This document shows, piece by piece, positions 7,879-17,896 of a stretch of DNA of 41,505 nucleotides. The first letter of the stretch is position 1, and every line of letters begins with the position of its first letter. The DNA comes from SAR116 cluster bacterium AG-321-A13 (GTDB taxonomy: Bacteria > Pseudomonadota > Alphaproteobacteria > Puniceispirillales > Marisalimonadaceae): positions 1 to 41,505 of the forward strand of contig QBXD01000009.1 of the NCBI GenBank assembly GCA_003283875.1, in the 5' to 3' direction. The notes under the pieces are model-generated. The model ran no database searches. It saw only the letters and a list, made by a program, of their open reading frames with translations, and had not been told where the DNA came from. Both the position numbers and the translations under genes were made by a program.

Positions 7879-10800
7879 TCAGACAAAACTATGTAGTGAT
7901 TGTTCAAAAAACAATTCTTCATAAGAAGGCATATTGTAAATAATTTTTCTGTTCTTATTTTGCTGATAAATTAACCAACCATAAGTGCTTGGACTATCAA
8001 TTGAAATGACATTTCGTAATCTTAAGGCTGATTTATAATCATCAATTCTTTTATTAGATATTAATACTGACAATTCTTCATCATTATATTTAGATATAGC
8101 ATCTTTTGAAAACTTCAATAATTTAGATATAAGATTAAAGTCTTCAGTTAAAATTAAGTCTCTAATTGTTTTTGAGTCACCTGGAACGATAAGAGTTTTT
8201 GCTGTTTCATATATCTTCCAATTATTTAGGAGTTCATGAGTTTTTCTTTTGTCTGTCTCATCAGCATTAGGAACATGACCGTCTAAGACATGTTTGCCAT
8301 CTTTCCATATTTTTTTTAATTTCTGTATTTGATATTTGACCAAGTAAGAAGATAATTCTTCTAATAATTCTTTTCTAGTTTTGGATTTTAAAATTTCTTC
8401 GTAATCTTGATACTGTAATAGAGATTTCGGAGTTACAAAAGAAAAGTTATTTTTTTCTATACTCCAATTATCTAAAATATATTTGGCTTTCTTAGATCCA
8501 GACGCGTCAAAGTGCCATTTTAGTAAATTATGTATGGTATGTGCATGTATTTTTGAAATTTCTGTATTTTCAGACAATTCTCCAATGAAAACAGACTCTG
8601 TACTAATAAAATTACTTAATTTTTTATATGGGTCATATTGATATAAAAATCCTCCAGACATTCCATTTCCATAACCTCTTGAAAAAGAACCAAGGTTTAA
8701 AATAGTTCCATTGGTCATATATTCGCCGCAATAATCTCCTACTCCTTCAATAACAGCTGTCGCACCTGAATTTCTAACAGCAAATCTGTCGCCTGCTTGA
8801 CCTTCTACAAATAATTTTCCTCCTGTTGCACCAAATAAAGCAAAATTACCTATCAAAACATTTTGAGTTATATTCTTTTTATTACTTATTGGAGATTTGA
8901 TAATTATTTCTCCACCAGAGCAAGATTTACCTACTCCATCATTACATGTCCCAATATGTTTGAATACCATACCATCATTACAAAAAGCTGCATATGATTG
9001 GCCAGCAGAACCGTCTGTATTTATGAAAAGTAATTTGGGTTTTAAAGACTTTCTTCCAGAAGGAAGAGTAAAAATTCGAGATTGCCCTATTTTACCGATT
9101 TTGGTTTCGTAATTTAAATATCTTTCAATATCAATTGAAAGTTGTCCACCAAATGTTTTATTTCGATTATTTAGCGTAATTTTTTTAGCTGACATTGCAT
9201 CGTCTTTAGAAGAATTAAATTTTTCTAAGAACCAATTGTATAGATTTTGATCATGATCATAGTTTTTTTCAAGATAGATTGGTTTCAAAATTTCAAGATT
9301 CTCCACCTGCTTCAACATCATTTTAAGGTTAAGTTGCCCTACAGAAGATTTATGATTAACTAAATGTAACAAATCAGTACGCCCTCTAACATCTTTAAGA
9401 GATTTAAATCCAATATTGGCTAAAATTTCTCTTATCTCATGTGCAATATTTAAAAAATATTGGGCTAGTGCTCTTGGATCACCATCAAATAACTCTGAAT
9501 TTGTTGTTAAGCCAGCTGGACATTTAATGTTACAATTTTTGGCCATGACACATTTCAGCATCATCATTGCCGACGTTCCAAACTCAAAACTATCGGCGCC
9601 TAATATAGCTGATTTAACGACGTCAGTACCGGTCTGGTGTGCTCCAGAGCAACGTAAGATAACTTTTTGTCTTATTTTATTAATACATAGGGCTTGGTTA
9701 ACTTCAGCCAATCCAATTTCTGCTGATCTTCCCGTATATTTTAGTGATGTTACAGCTGCCGCACCAGTACCCCCAGTACCACCTGCTATATTTATTACAT
9801 CAGCTCCAGCTTTGGCGACACCAACGGCAATGGTACCTATACCATCAGATGATACAAGCTTTACAATAACCTTTACCCTAGCTGCTTTTGCGTCATGTAT
9901 TAGTTGAGCTAAATCTTCAATTGAGTAAGTATCATGATGGGGAGGTGGAGAAACCAACTCAACGCCAGGAACACCCCCTCTGGCAGCAGCTATTTCAACT
10001 GATACTTTAGATGCGGGTAGCTGTCCACCTTCTCCAGGCTTTGCCCCTTGTCCTATCTTTATTTCAACTTGTTCTAACATTGGATCAGCAAGATATCCTG
10101 CCCAAACACCAAAACGACCAGAGGCAAATTGTTTAATTTTGGATGCACGAATAGTACCATATCTTGACATATGCTCTCCACCTTCACCGGAGTTTGAGAG
10201 TGCTCCTACCATATTAGTACCATGAGCTACTGCTTCGTGCGCATTTGAAACTAAAGCACCATGACTCATAGCTCCTGAAGCAAAAGTTTTTGTAATCTCT
10301 GAAGCAGGCTGAACTTGACCTAATTCAATTGAATTAGGTGCTGTTTTAAAATTTGAGAAAAAATTGTCAGCTTTACTTTTTGCTCTAAATTGCAAATGTT
10401 GGTTTTTAATCAACATTTCAGAGACATTCTCTTTAAAAACTTTTTGAAGAGAAATTGAAAAGTTTTTTATTTTGATATTGATATTTTCCTTGTTACTAAA
10501 TGTAACACAGTAGATGTTTCTAAGGACTTTATTTACTATTAATCCCTTTATTAAAAAATTATTGTTACCAACATAATCTAACTTTAATAGTTCACCAGTA
10601 AAATCATGTGTATCAATTGTGTTTTCAAAATTTATCGGAAAGTCAAGCACATCTCTCAACGCAGCCGGTCTAACAAATCTTTCTTTTCCTACCAATTTTA
10701 TAAAATTCAAGTAACCAGGAGTGATTTTAAATTTATCAATTTGTTTATCACTTAATAAATCAAAACTTGTGTTTTTGTAACCTGCATCACTAATACCATA

Positions 10801-13299
10801 AGCGTCCTCCATTTGATTAATAGTGAAAAAACTTAATCTCTTAATATCTTCTGAATTACTTAGTTTTTTAAAAGAAATCTTTTCTTCTGTTAAGTCAACA
10901 AACTCTCTTACAGCTGTTATACCATAAGAATGACCTGCACCTTCAGAACGCTCTTTAAAAAGTCCAAGGATGGGAATGTCTTTTTCATTATTTACAATTT
11001 TAGATCTTAAGTGCCAATCAAGAGAACTTTGGGCAATAGTTTTAAATCTCACACCCCCAACAGGAGAAAACATGTTAGGAAAATATTTTTTTAATGAGGG
11101 ATCAGTTGTATCTAAATAATTAGGTTCAAAAAATTCGCCACCTGAGTAACTTTCTACAGTGCATAATCCTACCTTACCCATGATTTTCATTAGTGATTTT
11201 TCAGAAGCTTTAATAAATTTGTTGTAAGCTAAAATTTTATTTTGTGAGTGTTTTTCTTTTATTCTCATTTCAACACATAATGGGTAAATTGCGGCAGCTC
11301 CGAAACCTAGTGTGCACGCTATATGATGCGACGAACAAATCTGACCACTTTCAACTATAATTGAAACATTAAAACGTAAACCCTCATTAATAAGGCTTTG
11401 GTTTATGGCTGAAACTATAAGAATTAATGGTATTACTGCCTTTTTTGCATCAATATTGGCATCTGAAATTATAATTATTCCTCCACTAGATGATGCAAAC
11501 TCGCATATATCAAAACAAATTTTTTCAATTTGATCTTTTAAAATTCGTTCATTATTTTGAGCGTTTTTATGATCAGGTTCATACAAAATTTCAAAGTTTT
11601 TAGTTGGGGTATAATTCTGGTTTTTAATTTTATTTAAATCTTCAAGCTTTAAAATAGGAGTGTCTATTATTATTTGTGGTGACTTCTTATTTAAATTTTT
11701 AGTTTTACAACCTAGTGATACCCTAAGTGTCATTCCATCGGCTTCTCTTATGGAGTCCAGTGGGGGATTAGTTACCTGCGCAAACTTTTGTGAAAAATAT
11801 TTGGCCATCCCACCTTCTTGATCAGACAATGCATTAATCGCATTGCCATACCCCATTGCAGAAACTTTTTCAGCTCCAGTTTCAAGCATCGGGTCCAAAA
11901 AAAATCTAAAAGTTTCTTGATTGTGATGATAAGCAACGTATTTAGCTGATAAATTATCTATATTTTCTATTGAATTTTTACTTCCATTAAATTGTTCAAT
12001 TTGGTGCAGCTTAATGCTGCACTCATGTAAAAGTTTTTTGTAATTAGTCTTAGAAGATAAAAGCTTTAGTGCATCTTCTGTATTATATGTTTTTTGTTCT
12101 TGATGGTTGTAATATAGGATACCTCCTGCTTCTATTCTTCCCCTAGAAATAATATCTTCCTCTGGAAAGTTTATTTGTCCTGCTTCTGACATTGCTGATA
12201 AATATTCAACAGTTTCAATGGTTCTCAATGGTCTAAGACCTAATCTATCAAGTCTTGCACCAATAATATTCCCATCTCCAAATATAACAGCAGCTGGACC
12301 ATCATTTTTTTCTTCAAATAACGAAAAATATTCAAACATTGATATAATGTCTTCAGATAAACTTTTGTCATTCTCCCATGCTGGTGGCATCATAGAGATT
12401 ACAGCAGAAACAATGTCTAATTCATCTTCAAAGATTCTATTTTGCAAGGTTTGATCTAATCTACAGCTGTCAGATTGGCCCCTTGGTCTTATAATATCTT
12501 TATTTTTAGATTTATATGATGCATTTTCTGATAAAATATTCTTTTTATTTGTATTTAACTCTCCATTATGGGCTATTAATCGGAAAGGTTGAGCCATAAA
12601 TGGATGTGGTTCAGTATTTGTTGAAAATCTTGTATGAAAATATAAAGAAAAAATTTTATGAGATGTATCATTTAAATCTTTAAAATAGGGGATAATTTCA
12701 TTTGACTTTAACCTACCTTTTAATACTTGTAATTTTCTAGATAAGGAAAGAGGATACAACTCTTCTAAATTCTTATCTTTAAATGCCACTGCTTCAATGT
12801 CCAGTAAACAACGATATATAGATTTATCTATATTTTTATCGCTAGTGTTTTGCATACTAAAGATAAATTGCTTTATTGTTAGTTGAGACGATTGAGAAAA
12901 TTTATTTAAAACTGACTTATTTACAGGCACATCTCTTGATTTAATAAGTTTAAAACCGCTATTTTCTAAAGTATTAATAATTAAGTTATTTGCTTTAATT
13001 TTGTAAACTTTATTTTTTGGCATAAAAAAATTACCAACGACGAAATCACCAAATTTTAGAGTTTTGTTTGTAATTTTTGAAAAAAAATTTACTGATAAAT
13101 CTATTGATATTCCTGCACCATCCCCAATTCCTTCAGATGACATTCCTCCACGGTGAGGAACTGAGCATAAAGCTTCATTAGCCTTAATTATTAAATCATG
13201 GGTTTGTTTGCTATCTTTTTTAGTAATAAAACCAACTCCACAACTGCTTTTTTCAACATTATGGTCGTATAATAATCTTGGTTGTTTGATATTATTCAT
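7879..13299 (-). CDS. gltB: glutamate synthase large subunit, long variant
   Basis: GOGAT large subunit: takes the amide nitrogen of glutamine and makes two glutamates from 2-oxoglutarate. At 1806 residues it is about 300 longer than usual GltB. It has a ~19-residue propeptide then Cys20 (CGVGF), the class II amidotransferase nucleophile; HRGG and GDGAGI follow. After the central domain, the FMN/synthase domain (about 1010-1330) has SNSGEGGEH, GQGAKPGEGGQLP and GGTGGTGAAAV. The Fe-S cysteines are C1250, C1256 and C1260 (spacing x5, x3; usual GltB is x5, x4). A GXGXG domain follows, then a ~230-residue C-terminal extension. No GltD is present; a diflavin reductase follows directly. Confidence 0.92.
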   Translation of the reverse strand: MNNIKQPRLLYDHNVEKSSCGVGFITKKDSKQTHDLIIKANEALCSVPHRGGMSSEGIGDGAGISIDLSVNFFSKITNKTLKFGDFVVGNFFMPKNKVYKIKANNLIINTLENSGFKLIKSRDVPVNKSVLNKFSQSSQLTIKQFIFSMQNTSDKNIDKSIYRCLLDIEAVAFKDKNLEELYPLSLSRKLQVLKGRLKSNEIIPYFKDLNDTSHKIFSLYFHTRFSTNTEPHPFMAQPFRLIAHNGELNTNKKNILSENASYKSKNKDIIRPRGQSDSCRLDQTLQNRIFEDELDIVSAVISMMPPAWENDKSLSEDIISMFEYFSLFEEKNDGPAAVIFGDGNIIGARLDRLGLRPLRTIETVEYLSAMSEAGQINFPEEDIISRGRIEAGGILYYNHQEQKTYNTEDALKLLSSKTNYKKLLHECSIKLHQIEQFNGSKNSIENIDNLSAKYVAYHHNQETFRFFLDPMLETGAEKVSAMGYGNAINALSDQEGGMAKYFSQKFAQVTNPPLDSIREADGMTLRVSLGCKTKNLNKKSPQIIIDTPILKLEDLNKIKNQNYTPTKNFEILYEPDHKNAQNNERILKDQIEKICFDICEFASSSGGIIIISDANIDAKKAVIPLILIVSAINQSLINEGLRFNVSIIVESGQICSSHHIACTLGFGAAAIYPLCVEMRIKEKHSQNKILAYNKFIKASEKSLMKIMGKVGLCTVESYSGGEFFEPNYLDTTDPSLKKYFPNMFSPVGGVRFKTIAQSSLDWHLRSKIVNNEKDIPILGLFKERSEGAGHSYGITAVREFVDLTEEKISFKKLSNSEDIKRLSFFTINQMEDAYGISDAGYKNTSFDLLSDKQIDKFKITPGYLNFIKLVGKERFVRPAALRDVLDFPINFENTIDTHDFTGELLKLDYVGNNNFLIKGLIVNKVLRNIYCVTFSNKENINIKIKNFSISLQKVFKENVSEMLIKNQHLQFRAKSKADNFFSNFKTAPNSIELGQVQPASEITKTFASGAMSHGALVSNAHEAVAHGTNMVGALSNSGEGGEHMSRYGTIRASKIKQFASGRFGVWAGYLADPMLEQVEIKIGQGAKPGEGGQLPASKVSVEIAAARGGVPGVELVSPPPHHDTYSIEDLAQLIHDAKAARVKVIVKLVSSDGIGTIAVGVAKAGADVINIAGGTGGTGAAAVTSLKYTGRSAEIGLAEVNQALCINKIRQKVILRCSGAHQTGTDVVKSAILGADSFEFGTSAMMMLKCVMAKNCNIKCPAGLTTNSELFDGDPRALAQYFLNIAHEIREILANIGFKSLKDVRGRTDLLHLVNHKSSVGQLNLKMMLKQVENLEILKPIYLEKNYDHDQNLYNWFLEKFNSSKDDAMSAKKITLNNRNKTFGGQLSIDIERYLNYETKIGKIGQSRIFTLPSGRKSLKPKLLFINTDGSAGQSYAAFCNDGMVFKHIGTCNDGVGKSCSGGEIIIKSPISNKKNITQNVLIGNFALFGATGGKLFVEGQAGDRFAVRNSGATAVIEGVGDYCGEYMTNGTILNLGSFSRGYGNGMSGGFLYQYDPYKKLSNFISTESVFIGELSENTEISKIHAHTIHNLLKWHFDASGSKKAKYILDNWSIEKNNFSFVTPKSLLQYQDYEEILKSKTRKELLEELSSYLVKYQIQKLKKIWKDGKHVLDGHVPNADETDKRKTHELLNNWKIYETAKTLIVPGDSKTIRDLILTEDFNLISKLLKFSKDAISKYNDEELSVLISNKRIDDYKSALRLRNVISIDSPSTYGWLIYQQNKNRKIIYNMPSYEELFFEQSLHSFV

Positions 13300-13500
13300 T
13301 TAATTCCGCATAAATTTTAATCTTTTTAATGCAAAATGAATAACTTTTACTCTGTTAATGATATATTTCAGACATGCAAAAAAAGCAATTCACATATTTT
13401 TTGAACAATATTTAAAAAAAATCTGTTGAGTCATTAAATAAATATAGAGGTAACGTTTAAGAAAGATATTCATCATAAATACTAAAAAAAATACGATAAT

Positions 13501-13526
13501 AATTAATTAATTAATTAATTAATTAA
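13501..13526. repeat. (AATT)6 microsatellite
   Basis: Six perfect AATT units plus AA. The run is self-complementary and lies about 200 bp upstream of gltB. It could be a slippage-prone tract or a DNA-opening element; nothing more can be said from sequence. Confidence 0.8.
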
Positions 13527-13638
13527 AATTAAATGAATTTATTTTATATATTAACATTATAAAATTATTTTAAATTGGTAGGGATATCCTTAAACGAACC
13601 GAGAAGCTTTTTAGCATTGGATTTTTACATCATCGTTT

Positions 13639-13654
13639 CGTCCCGGGGAGCCAT
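13639..13654 (+). repeat. tRNA-Asn 3'-end direct repeat, right copy (attR-like)
   Basis: An exact 16-base copy of the tRNA-Asn 3' end including CCA, standing alone with no tRNA body. It is GC-rich in a very AT-rich background, so chance is unlikely. It marks the far end of the block that begins at tRNA-Asn. Confidence 0.75.
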
Positions 13655-13762
13655 AAACTACCATTAAATTTAATATTAAAATTATAATAACAAAATTTAT
13701 TTTGTGCAGTATGATGTTTTAAACAGTATATATACAATTTTAAGAATAAACTTAAAATTATA

Positions 13763-14446
13763 GTGATTTCTTATTTTAAATATTTTAGTATAATTTTGAT
13801 ATTTATTTTAATTGAAAGTAATAGATTGCTTCAGATTGTAAAAGTTGACCACCCATTTTCATCACCACTTATATATATTAAAATAGACAATTATACAAAA
13901 TTAAATGATTTGTTAATCAAAGAATCATATGAATGGAAGAGATTAGATAAGGGTAACGATAAATCTAATAAGGGCAATGGCTGGCAATCTCCTGAAACTT
14001 TGATGCTAAAGAAAACTCGGGGCTTTAAGAATTTTACTGATATAATTCCAAATGCAGCAGCCTTAGCTGTTTCAAAGATTAATCCACAATTACAAATTGC
14101 TGATTATACTTACAAAGCAAATGCATGGGTAAATATAAATCAAAAAGGTGGATATAATTCAATCCATCATCATGGAGAATTTCATTTATCTGGAGTATAT
14201 TATGTTAAAAATTCCATTCAAAATTACGATAACGGTAAAATTGAATTTATAAATTCTAGAAATGATTATAACATTCATAAAGTAATAGGAGGAAATGCGT
14301 TTTCGACTTCAATTAGAGTTACACCTAAAGAAGGTTTTATGATAATATTTCCTTCTTCATTACTACATTTGGTACATCCAAACAATACAAATGAAGATAG
14401 AATTTCTATAGCATGGAACATTAAATTTGAGAAAAAAATATCATGA
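13763..14446 (+). CDS. 2OG-Fe(II) oxygenase, TIGR02466-like
   Basis: A predicted non-haem iron, 2-oxoglutarate-dependent oxygenase of unknown substrate. The double-stranded beta-helix core shows His135-His137 with Glu139 in HHHGEFHLSGVYYVK, a distal His202 in LLHLVHPN, and an Arg in RISIAWNI, following the TIGR02466 family layout. The open frame begins with GTG at 13763, but the first ~20 residues are hydrophobic and atypical; family members usually begin near the segment VDHPFSSPLIYIKI, so the true start may lie ~20-25 codons downstream at a TTG. It lies just outside the att-like repeat and is convergent with the YqaA gene. Confidence 0.75.
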   Translation: MISYFKYFSIILIFILIESNRLLQIVKVDHPFSSPLIYIKIDNYTKLNDLLIKESYEWKRLDKGNDKSNKGNGWQSPETLMLKKTRGFKNFTDIIPNAAALAVSKINPQLQIADYTYKANAWVNINQKGGYNSIHHHGEFHLSGVYYVKNSIQNYDNGKIEFINSRNDYNIHKVIGGNAFSTSIRVTPKEGFMIIFPSSLLHLVHPNNTNEDRISIAWNIKFEKKIS

Positions 14447-14464
14447 CTTAATTTTTAATTTTTT

Positions 14465-14905
14465 TTAAAATAATAAGTTCTGCGAGATCAAAACAACCAT
14501 AACATACCTAAATACTTTTGCTATTGATACAAATATAATAAATGTAAAGAGTCTAATTCTTAAAATACCTGCGACAACCGTCAAAGGGTCTCCAACAAAA
14601 GGAACCCAACTAAATAACAAACAATATTTTCCGTAACTTGAAAACCACGATATTCCTTTTTCTAATTGTAATTTTTTTACAGGAAACCATTTTTTGTTTT
14701 TTAGATTTGTGAGATAATATCCTATACACCAATTTAATATCGAACCTAATATATTTCCAATACTTGCAAATAAAATAAGATATATAACTGGATATTTCTT
14801 CAAAATAATAAATGCTGTTAACGTTAACTCTGAATGACCTGGTAGTAACGTGGAAGAAAGAAATGAAGAGATAAAAAGACTACTGTAGACCTCAATGGCA
14901 CTCAT
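14465..14905 (-). CDS. YqaA/DedA-type membrane protein (VTT domain)
   Basis: An inner-membrane protein of 146 residues with about four hydrophobic segments. It resembles the YqaA branch of the SNARE-associated/DedA (VTT) superfamily: an early SSTLLPGHSE loop, GNILGSILNWCIGYYL in the middle, and SWVPFVGDPLTVVAGILR near 110-125. The family's molecular role is poorly defined (membrane lipid or ion homeostasis). It overlaps the ABC-F gene by 4 bp (ATGA) and is translated with it. Confidence 0.85.
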   Translation of the reverse strand: MSAIEVYSSLFISSFLSSTLLPGHSELTLTAFIILKKYPVIYLILFASIGNILGSILNWCIGYYLTNLKNKKWFPVKKLQLEKGISWFSSYGKYCLLFSWVPFVGDPLTVVAGILRIRLFTFIIFVSIAKVFRYVMVVLISQNLLF

Positions 14906-16761
14906 TTACTGCTTGTTTCTATATTTTCAGCTATTTTTTCCCAATTTTTTTCTTCTTCAGCTATCTGTTGTAATACATTTTTGAGATTGACATTTACTTC
15001 GAGAGCACGTTTTTGATTGTTAGATGAATAAAAATTTTCTTTTAACATTTCAATTTCCAATCTTTTTCTTTCTTTTTCATATTCAAGTATTTTCTTTTCT
15101 GAATTAGTTAGCCTCTTTTTTAAATCTGTAAGAGAGAAGTTAGAAATTGAATAATTAATATTTTTGTTTTTTAGAACAGGCTCTTGTTTTTTTTTCTTAG
15201 AATTATTGTTTAATATCAATTTTCTATAATCATGAATATCACCAGAGAATTCAGATACATTTCCATTTTTTATTATCAAGAGTCTATCAACTAATCTTTC
15301 AACCAGAAACGAATCATGACTTACTAATATTAATGAACCTTTATAGTCATTTAAAGCCATGATGAGAGCTTCTCTACTTTCTATATCTAGATGATTAGTA
15401 GGTTCATCTAAAATTAATAAATCAGGCTTTTCAATTACAACTAATAACATTAATAATCTTGCCTTTTGCCCACCAGATAACCTTCTAACTTCTAGATCCA
15501 TTGTTTCAGGAGTAAACCCTGCTGAACCAAGCTTTGCTCTAATTTTAGAAGGAATTTCTTTATTTAATTTTAGATATAGATGTTGATATGGTGTTTCGTC
15601 ATGCCTTAACTCATCTAATTGATGTTGAGCAAAATATCCTATCTTTAGTTTTTTAGGAATTTGTAAATTTCCTTTCATTACATTGATTTTTTTTGCAATT
15701 AATTTGGAAAAAGTAGATTTTCCTTCACCATTTACACCTAACAACCCTACTCGATCATCAGGATTGATTTGTATATTGATGTTTTTTAAAACCTCTACCT
15801 GATTATATCCAACAGATGCCTGATCAAGAGTTACTAACGGTGGAGCAAACTTACTAACTTCTTCAAATTTAAACTTAGGAATTTTTTGATCTTCCTCTAT
15901 AACAATAGGTTTCATCTTTTCTAAAATTTTAATTCTTGATTGTGCCTGTCTAGCTTTAGATGCTTTTGCTTTAAATCGATCGACAAAGCTTTGTATATGA
16001 GCTGTTTGAGCATCTTGTTTATTTTTTTGAGAAATTTTTTGTTCTAGTTGGTTTCTTCTTTCATTATCAAAAGTGTCATAATTTCCAGTATAAAACTGCA
16101 TTTTTTTACTTGATAAATGTAAAATTCCACTTACAGATTTATTGAGTAAATTTCTATCATGAGAAATAACTAAAACTGTATTTTTAAACTTTTGTAAATA
16201 ATTTTCTAACCATGCAGTACCTTCAAAATCTAAGTAATTAGTTGGTTCGTCCAACAACAACAAATCTGGATTGGAAAATAATACGCTTGCAAGTGCTACC
16301 CTCATTCGCCACCCACCAGAAAATTTTGAACACGGACTATGCTGATCAGTTTGACTGAAACCTAAACCACTTAAAATTGATGAGGCTCTTGCTTCAGCAG
16401 AATAAGCATCAATATCAGCTAATCTTATATGTATATCAGCAATTTTATTTGGATTAGTTTCTATTTCTGAAGCAGTAAGTAGTTTAGCTCTTTCAATGTC
16501 TGCTGCTAATACTGTATCTATGAGTTTTTCTTCATTAGATGGCGCCTCTTGAGCAACTGCCCCAATTTTATAATTTTTAGGTACTTCAATAACTCCTCCA
16601 TCTAGAGTTATTTCTTTAAGAATTAATTTAAATAATGTTGTCTTCCCTACTCCGTTTCTTCCAACTATACCTACTTTATGACCAGTAGGAACAAAAGCTG
16701 ATGTACCATCAAAAAGAGAAACACCACCGATAGAAAAAGAAATATTTTTAAAATTTATCAT
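14902..16761 (-). CDS. ABC-F ATPase, YheS-like
   Basis: A soluble ABC-F protein of 619 residues with two ATPase domains; such proteins act on ribosomes. First domain: Walker A GRNGVGKTT (~34), signature FSGGWRMRVALA, Walker B LLLLDEPTNYLD. The linker (about 235-300) is charged and helical. Second domain: GVNGEGKST, signature LSGGQKARLLML, LLILDEPTNHLD. A Lys/Glu-rich C-terminal tail (~540-619) is predicted coiled coil. The FSGGWRMR signature favours YheS over Uup or EttA. ATG at 16761. It shares a transcript with the YqaA-like gene and is divergent from cysK. Confidence 0.9.
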   Translation of the reverse strand: MINFKNISFSIGGVSLFDGTSAFVPTGHKVGIVGRNGVGKTTLFKLILKEITLDGGVIEVPKNYKIGAVAQEAPSNEEKLIDTVLAADIERAKLLTASEIETNPNKIADIHIRLADIDAYSAEARASSILSGLGFSQTDQHSPCSKFSGGWRMRVALASVLFSNPDLLLLDEPTNYLDFEGTAWLENYLQKFKNTVLVISHDRNLLNKSVSGILHLSSKKMQFYTGNYDTFDNERRNQLEQKISQKNKQDAQTAHIQSFVDRFKAKASKARQAQSRIKILEKMKPIVIEEDQKIPKFKFEEVSKFAPPLVTLDQASVGYNQVEVLKNINIQINPDDRVGLLGVNGEGKSTFSKLIAKKINVMKGNLQIPKKLKIGYFAQHQLDELRHDETPYQHLYLKLNKEIPSKIRAKLGSAGFTPETMDLEVRRLSGGQKARLLMLLVVIEKPDLLILDEPTNHLDIESREALIMALNDYKGSLILVSHDSFLVERLVDRLLIIKNGNVSEFSGDIHDYRKLILNNNSKKKKQEPVLKNKNINYSISNFSLTDLKKRLTNSEKKILEYEKERKRLEIEMLKENFYSSNNQKRALEVNVNLKNVLQQIAEEEKNWEKIAENIETSSK

Positions 16762-16876
16762 TATTAATATTTTTTAATTAAAAGATTTAAGTTATTTTTT
16801 TGAAGCAATTGTTATATTATGCTTAAGAATTATTTAATTTTTATATACAAAAACACATAATTAGTAAGTAAAATTT

Positions 16877-17884
16877 ATGAAAAAAAATATTAAAAAAGAT
16901 TTCATTGATACTATAGGCAACACTCCACTAATAAAATTAAATAAAGCGAGTGAACTTACTGGTTGTGATATTTATGGAAAAGCAGAATTTCTTAATCCAG
17001 GCTCTTCGATCAAAGACAGAGCAGCTAAAGGAATAGTACTAGACGCTATTAACAAAAAAGAGTTGCACCCTGGAGGTTTAATTGTTGAAGGCACGGCGGG
17101 AAATACTGGGATAGGTCTAGGTTTAGTGGGAAACTCTCTTGGTTATAAAACGTTAATTGTAATGCCTGAGACACAAAGCCAAGAGAAAAAAGATGCATTG
17201 AGATTAATTGGGTGTGAATTGAAATTGGTTCCTGCATTACCATATTCTAACCCTGGAAATTATATAAGACAATCACAACAAATTGCAGAAAATCTTGCAA
17301 AAACACATGATTCTGGGGTTTTATGGGCAAATCAATTTGACAATATCGCCAATCAAATATCTCATTATAATTCAACTGGTCCTGAGATCTGGGATCAGAC
17401 AAATGGTAAAATTGACGGTTTCACATGTGCTGTTGGAACCGGTGGAACTTTGTCAGGGACTGGTTTATTTTTAAAAGAAAAAAATAAAGAAATTAAAATA
17501 GCTTTATCAGATCCATTCGGATCAGGACTATTTAATCATTATCAAAAAGGTGAAATGAAGGCAGAAGGTAACTCAATAACTGAGGGAATTGGACAAGGTA
17601 GAATTACAAAAAATTTAGAAAACTGTCCTGTAGATTTATCTTTTAGAATTAATGATAATGACGCACTTACAATTATTTTTGATTTACTAAAGGAAGAAGG
17701 AATTTTTCTTGGTGGTTCAAGTGGTATCAACGTAGCTGGAGCAATACAATTAGCTAAAGAACTTGGACCTGGTAACACTATAGTAACTATATTATGTGAC
17801 TCTGGTCAAAGGTATCAATCAAAAATATGGAATCCTGAATTTCTTAAATCAAAAGATTTGGTTGTCCCATATTGGCTTGAATAA
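16877..17884 (+). CDS. cysK: cysteine synthase A (O-acetylserine sulfhydrylase)
   Basis: PLP enzyme making cysteine from O-acetylserine and sulfide. The 335 residues contain the substrate motif TIGNTPLIKL (11-20), the PLP Lys46 in NPGSSIKDRAA, the asparagine loop GTAGNTGIGL, and the phosphate-binding GTGGTLSGTG. The C-terminal half has GGSSGIN and LCDSGQRYQSK. ATG at 16877, 12 bp before sseA. A related enzyme such as cystathionine beta-synthase is possible by fold, but CBS regulatory domains are absent. The cysK-sseA pair suggests sulfur assimilation and trafficking. Confidence 0.9.
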   Translation: MKKNIKKDFIDTIGNTPLIKLNKASELTGCDIYGKAEFLNPGSSIKDRAAKGIVLDAINKKELHPGGLIVEGTAGNTGIGLGLVGNSLGYKTLIVMPETQSQEKKDALRLIGCELKLVPALPYSNPGNYIRQSQQIAENLAKTHDSGVLWANQFDNIANQISHYNSTGPEIWDQTNGKIDGFTCAVGTGGTLSGTGLFLKEKNKEIKIALSDPFGSGLFNHYQKGEMKAEGNSITEGIGQGRITKNLENCPVDLSFRINDNDALTIIFDLLKEEGIFLGGSSGINVAGAIQLAKELGPGNTIVTILCDSGQRYQSKIWNPEFLKSKDLVVPYWLE

Positions 17885-17896
17885 AAGAGGCAAAAA

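Larger units (their letters stand above)
13300..13762. other. gene-free stretch upstream of gltB with att-like repeat
   Basis: This 463-bp stretch lies between the starts of gltB (minus strand) and the oxygenase gene (plus strand), so it must hold promoters in both directions. It contains a self-complementary (AATT)6 run at 13501-13526 and the right copy of the tRNA-Asn 3' end at 13639-13654. I saw no known riboswitch upstream of gltB and no small ORF I would support. Confidence 0.5.

Noticed and set aside
9416-9907. A 163-codon open frame on the plus strand inside gltB
   Set aside because: It is antisense to the conserved synthase domain of gltB; the openness reflects the codon pattern of gltB.
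13300-13500. A glutamine-type riboswitch before gltB
   Set aside because: The conserved core of the glnA-type aptamer is not present in the leader.
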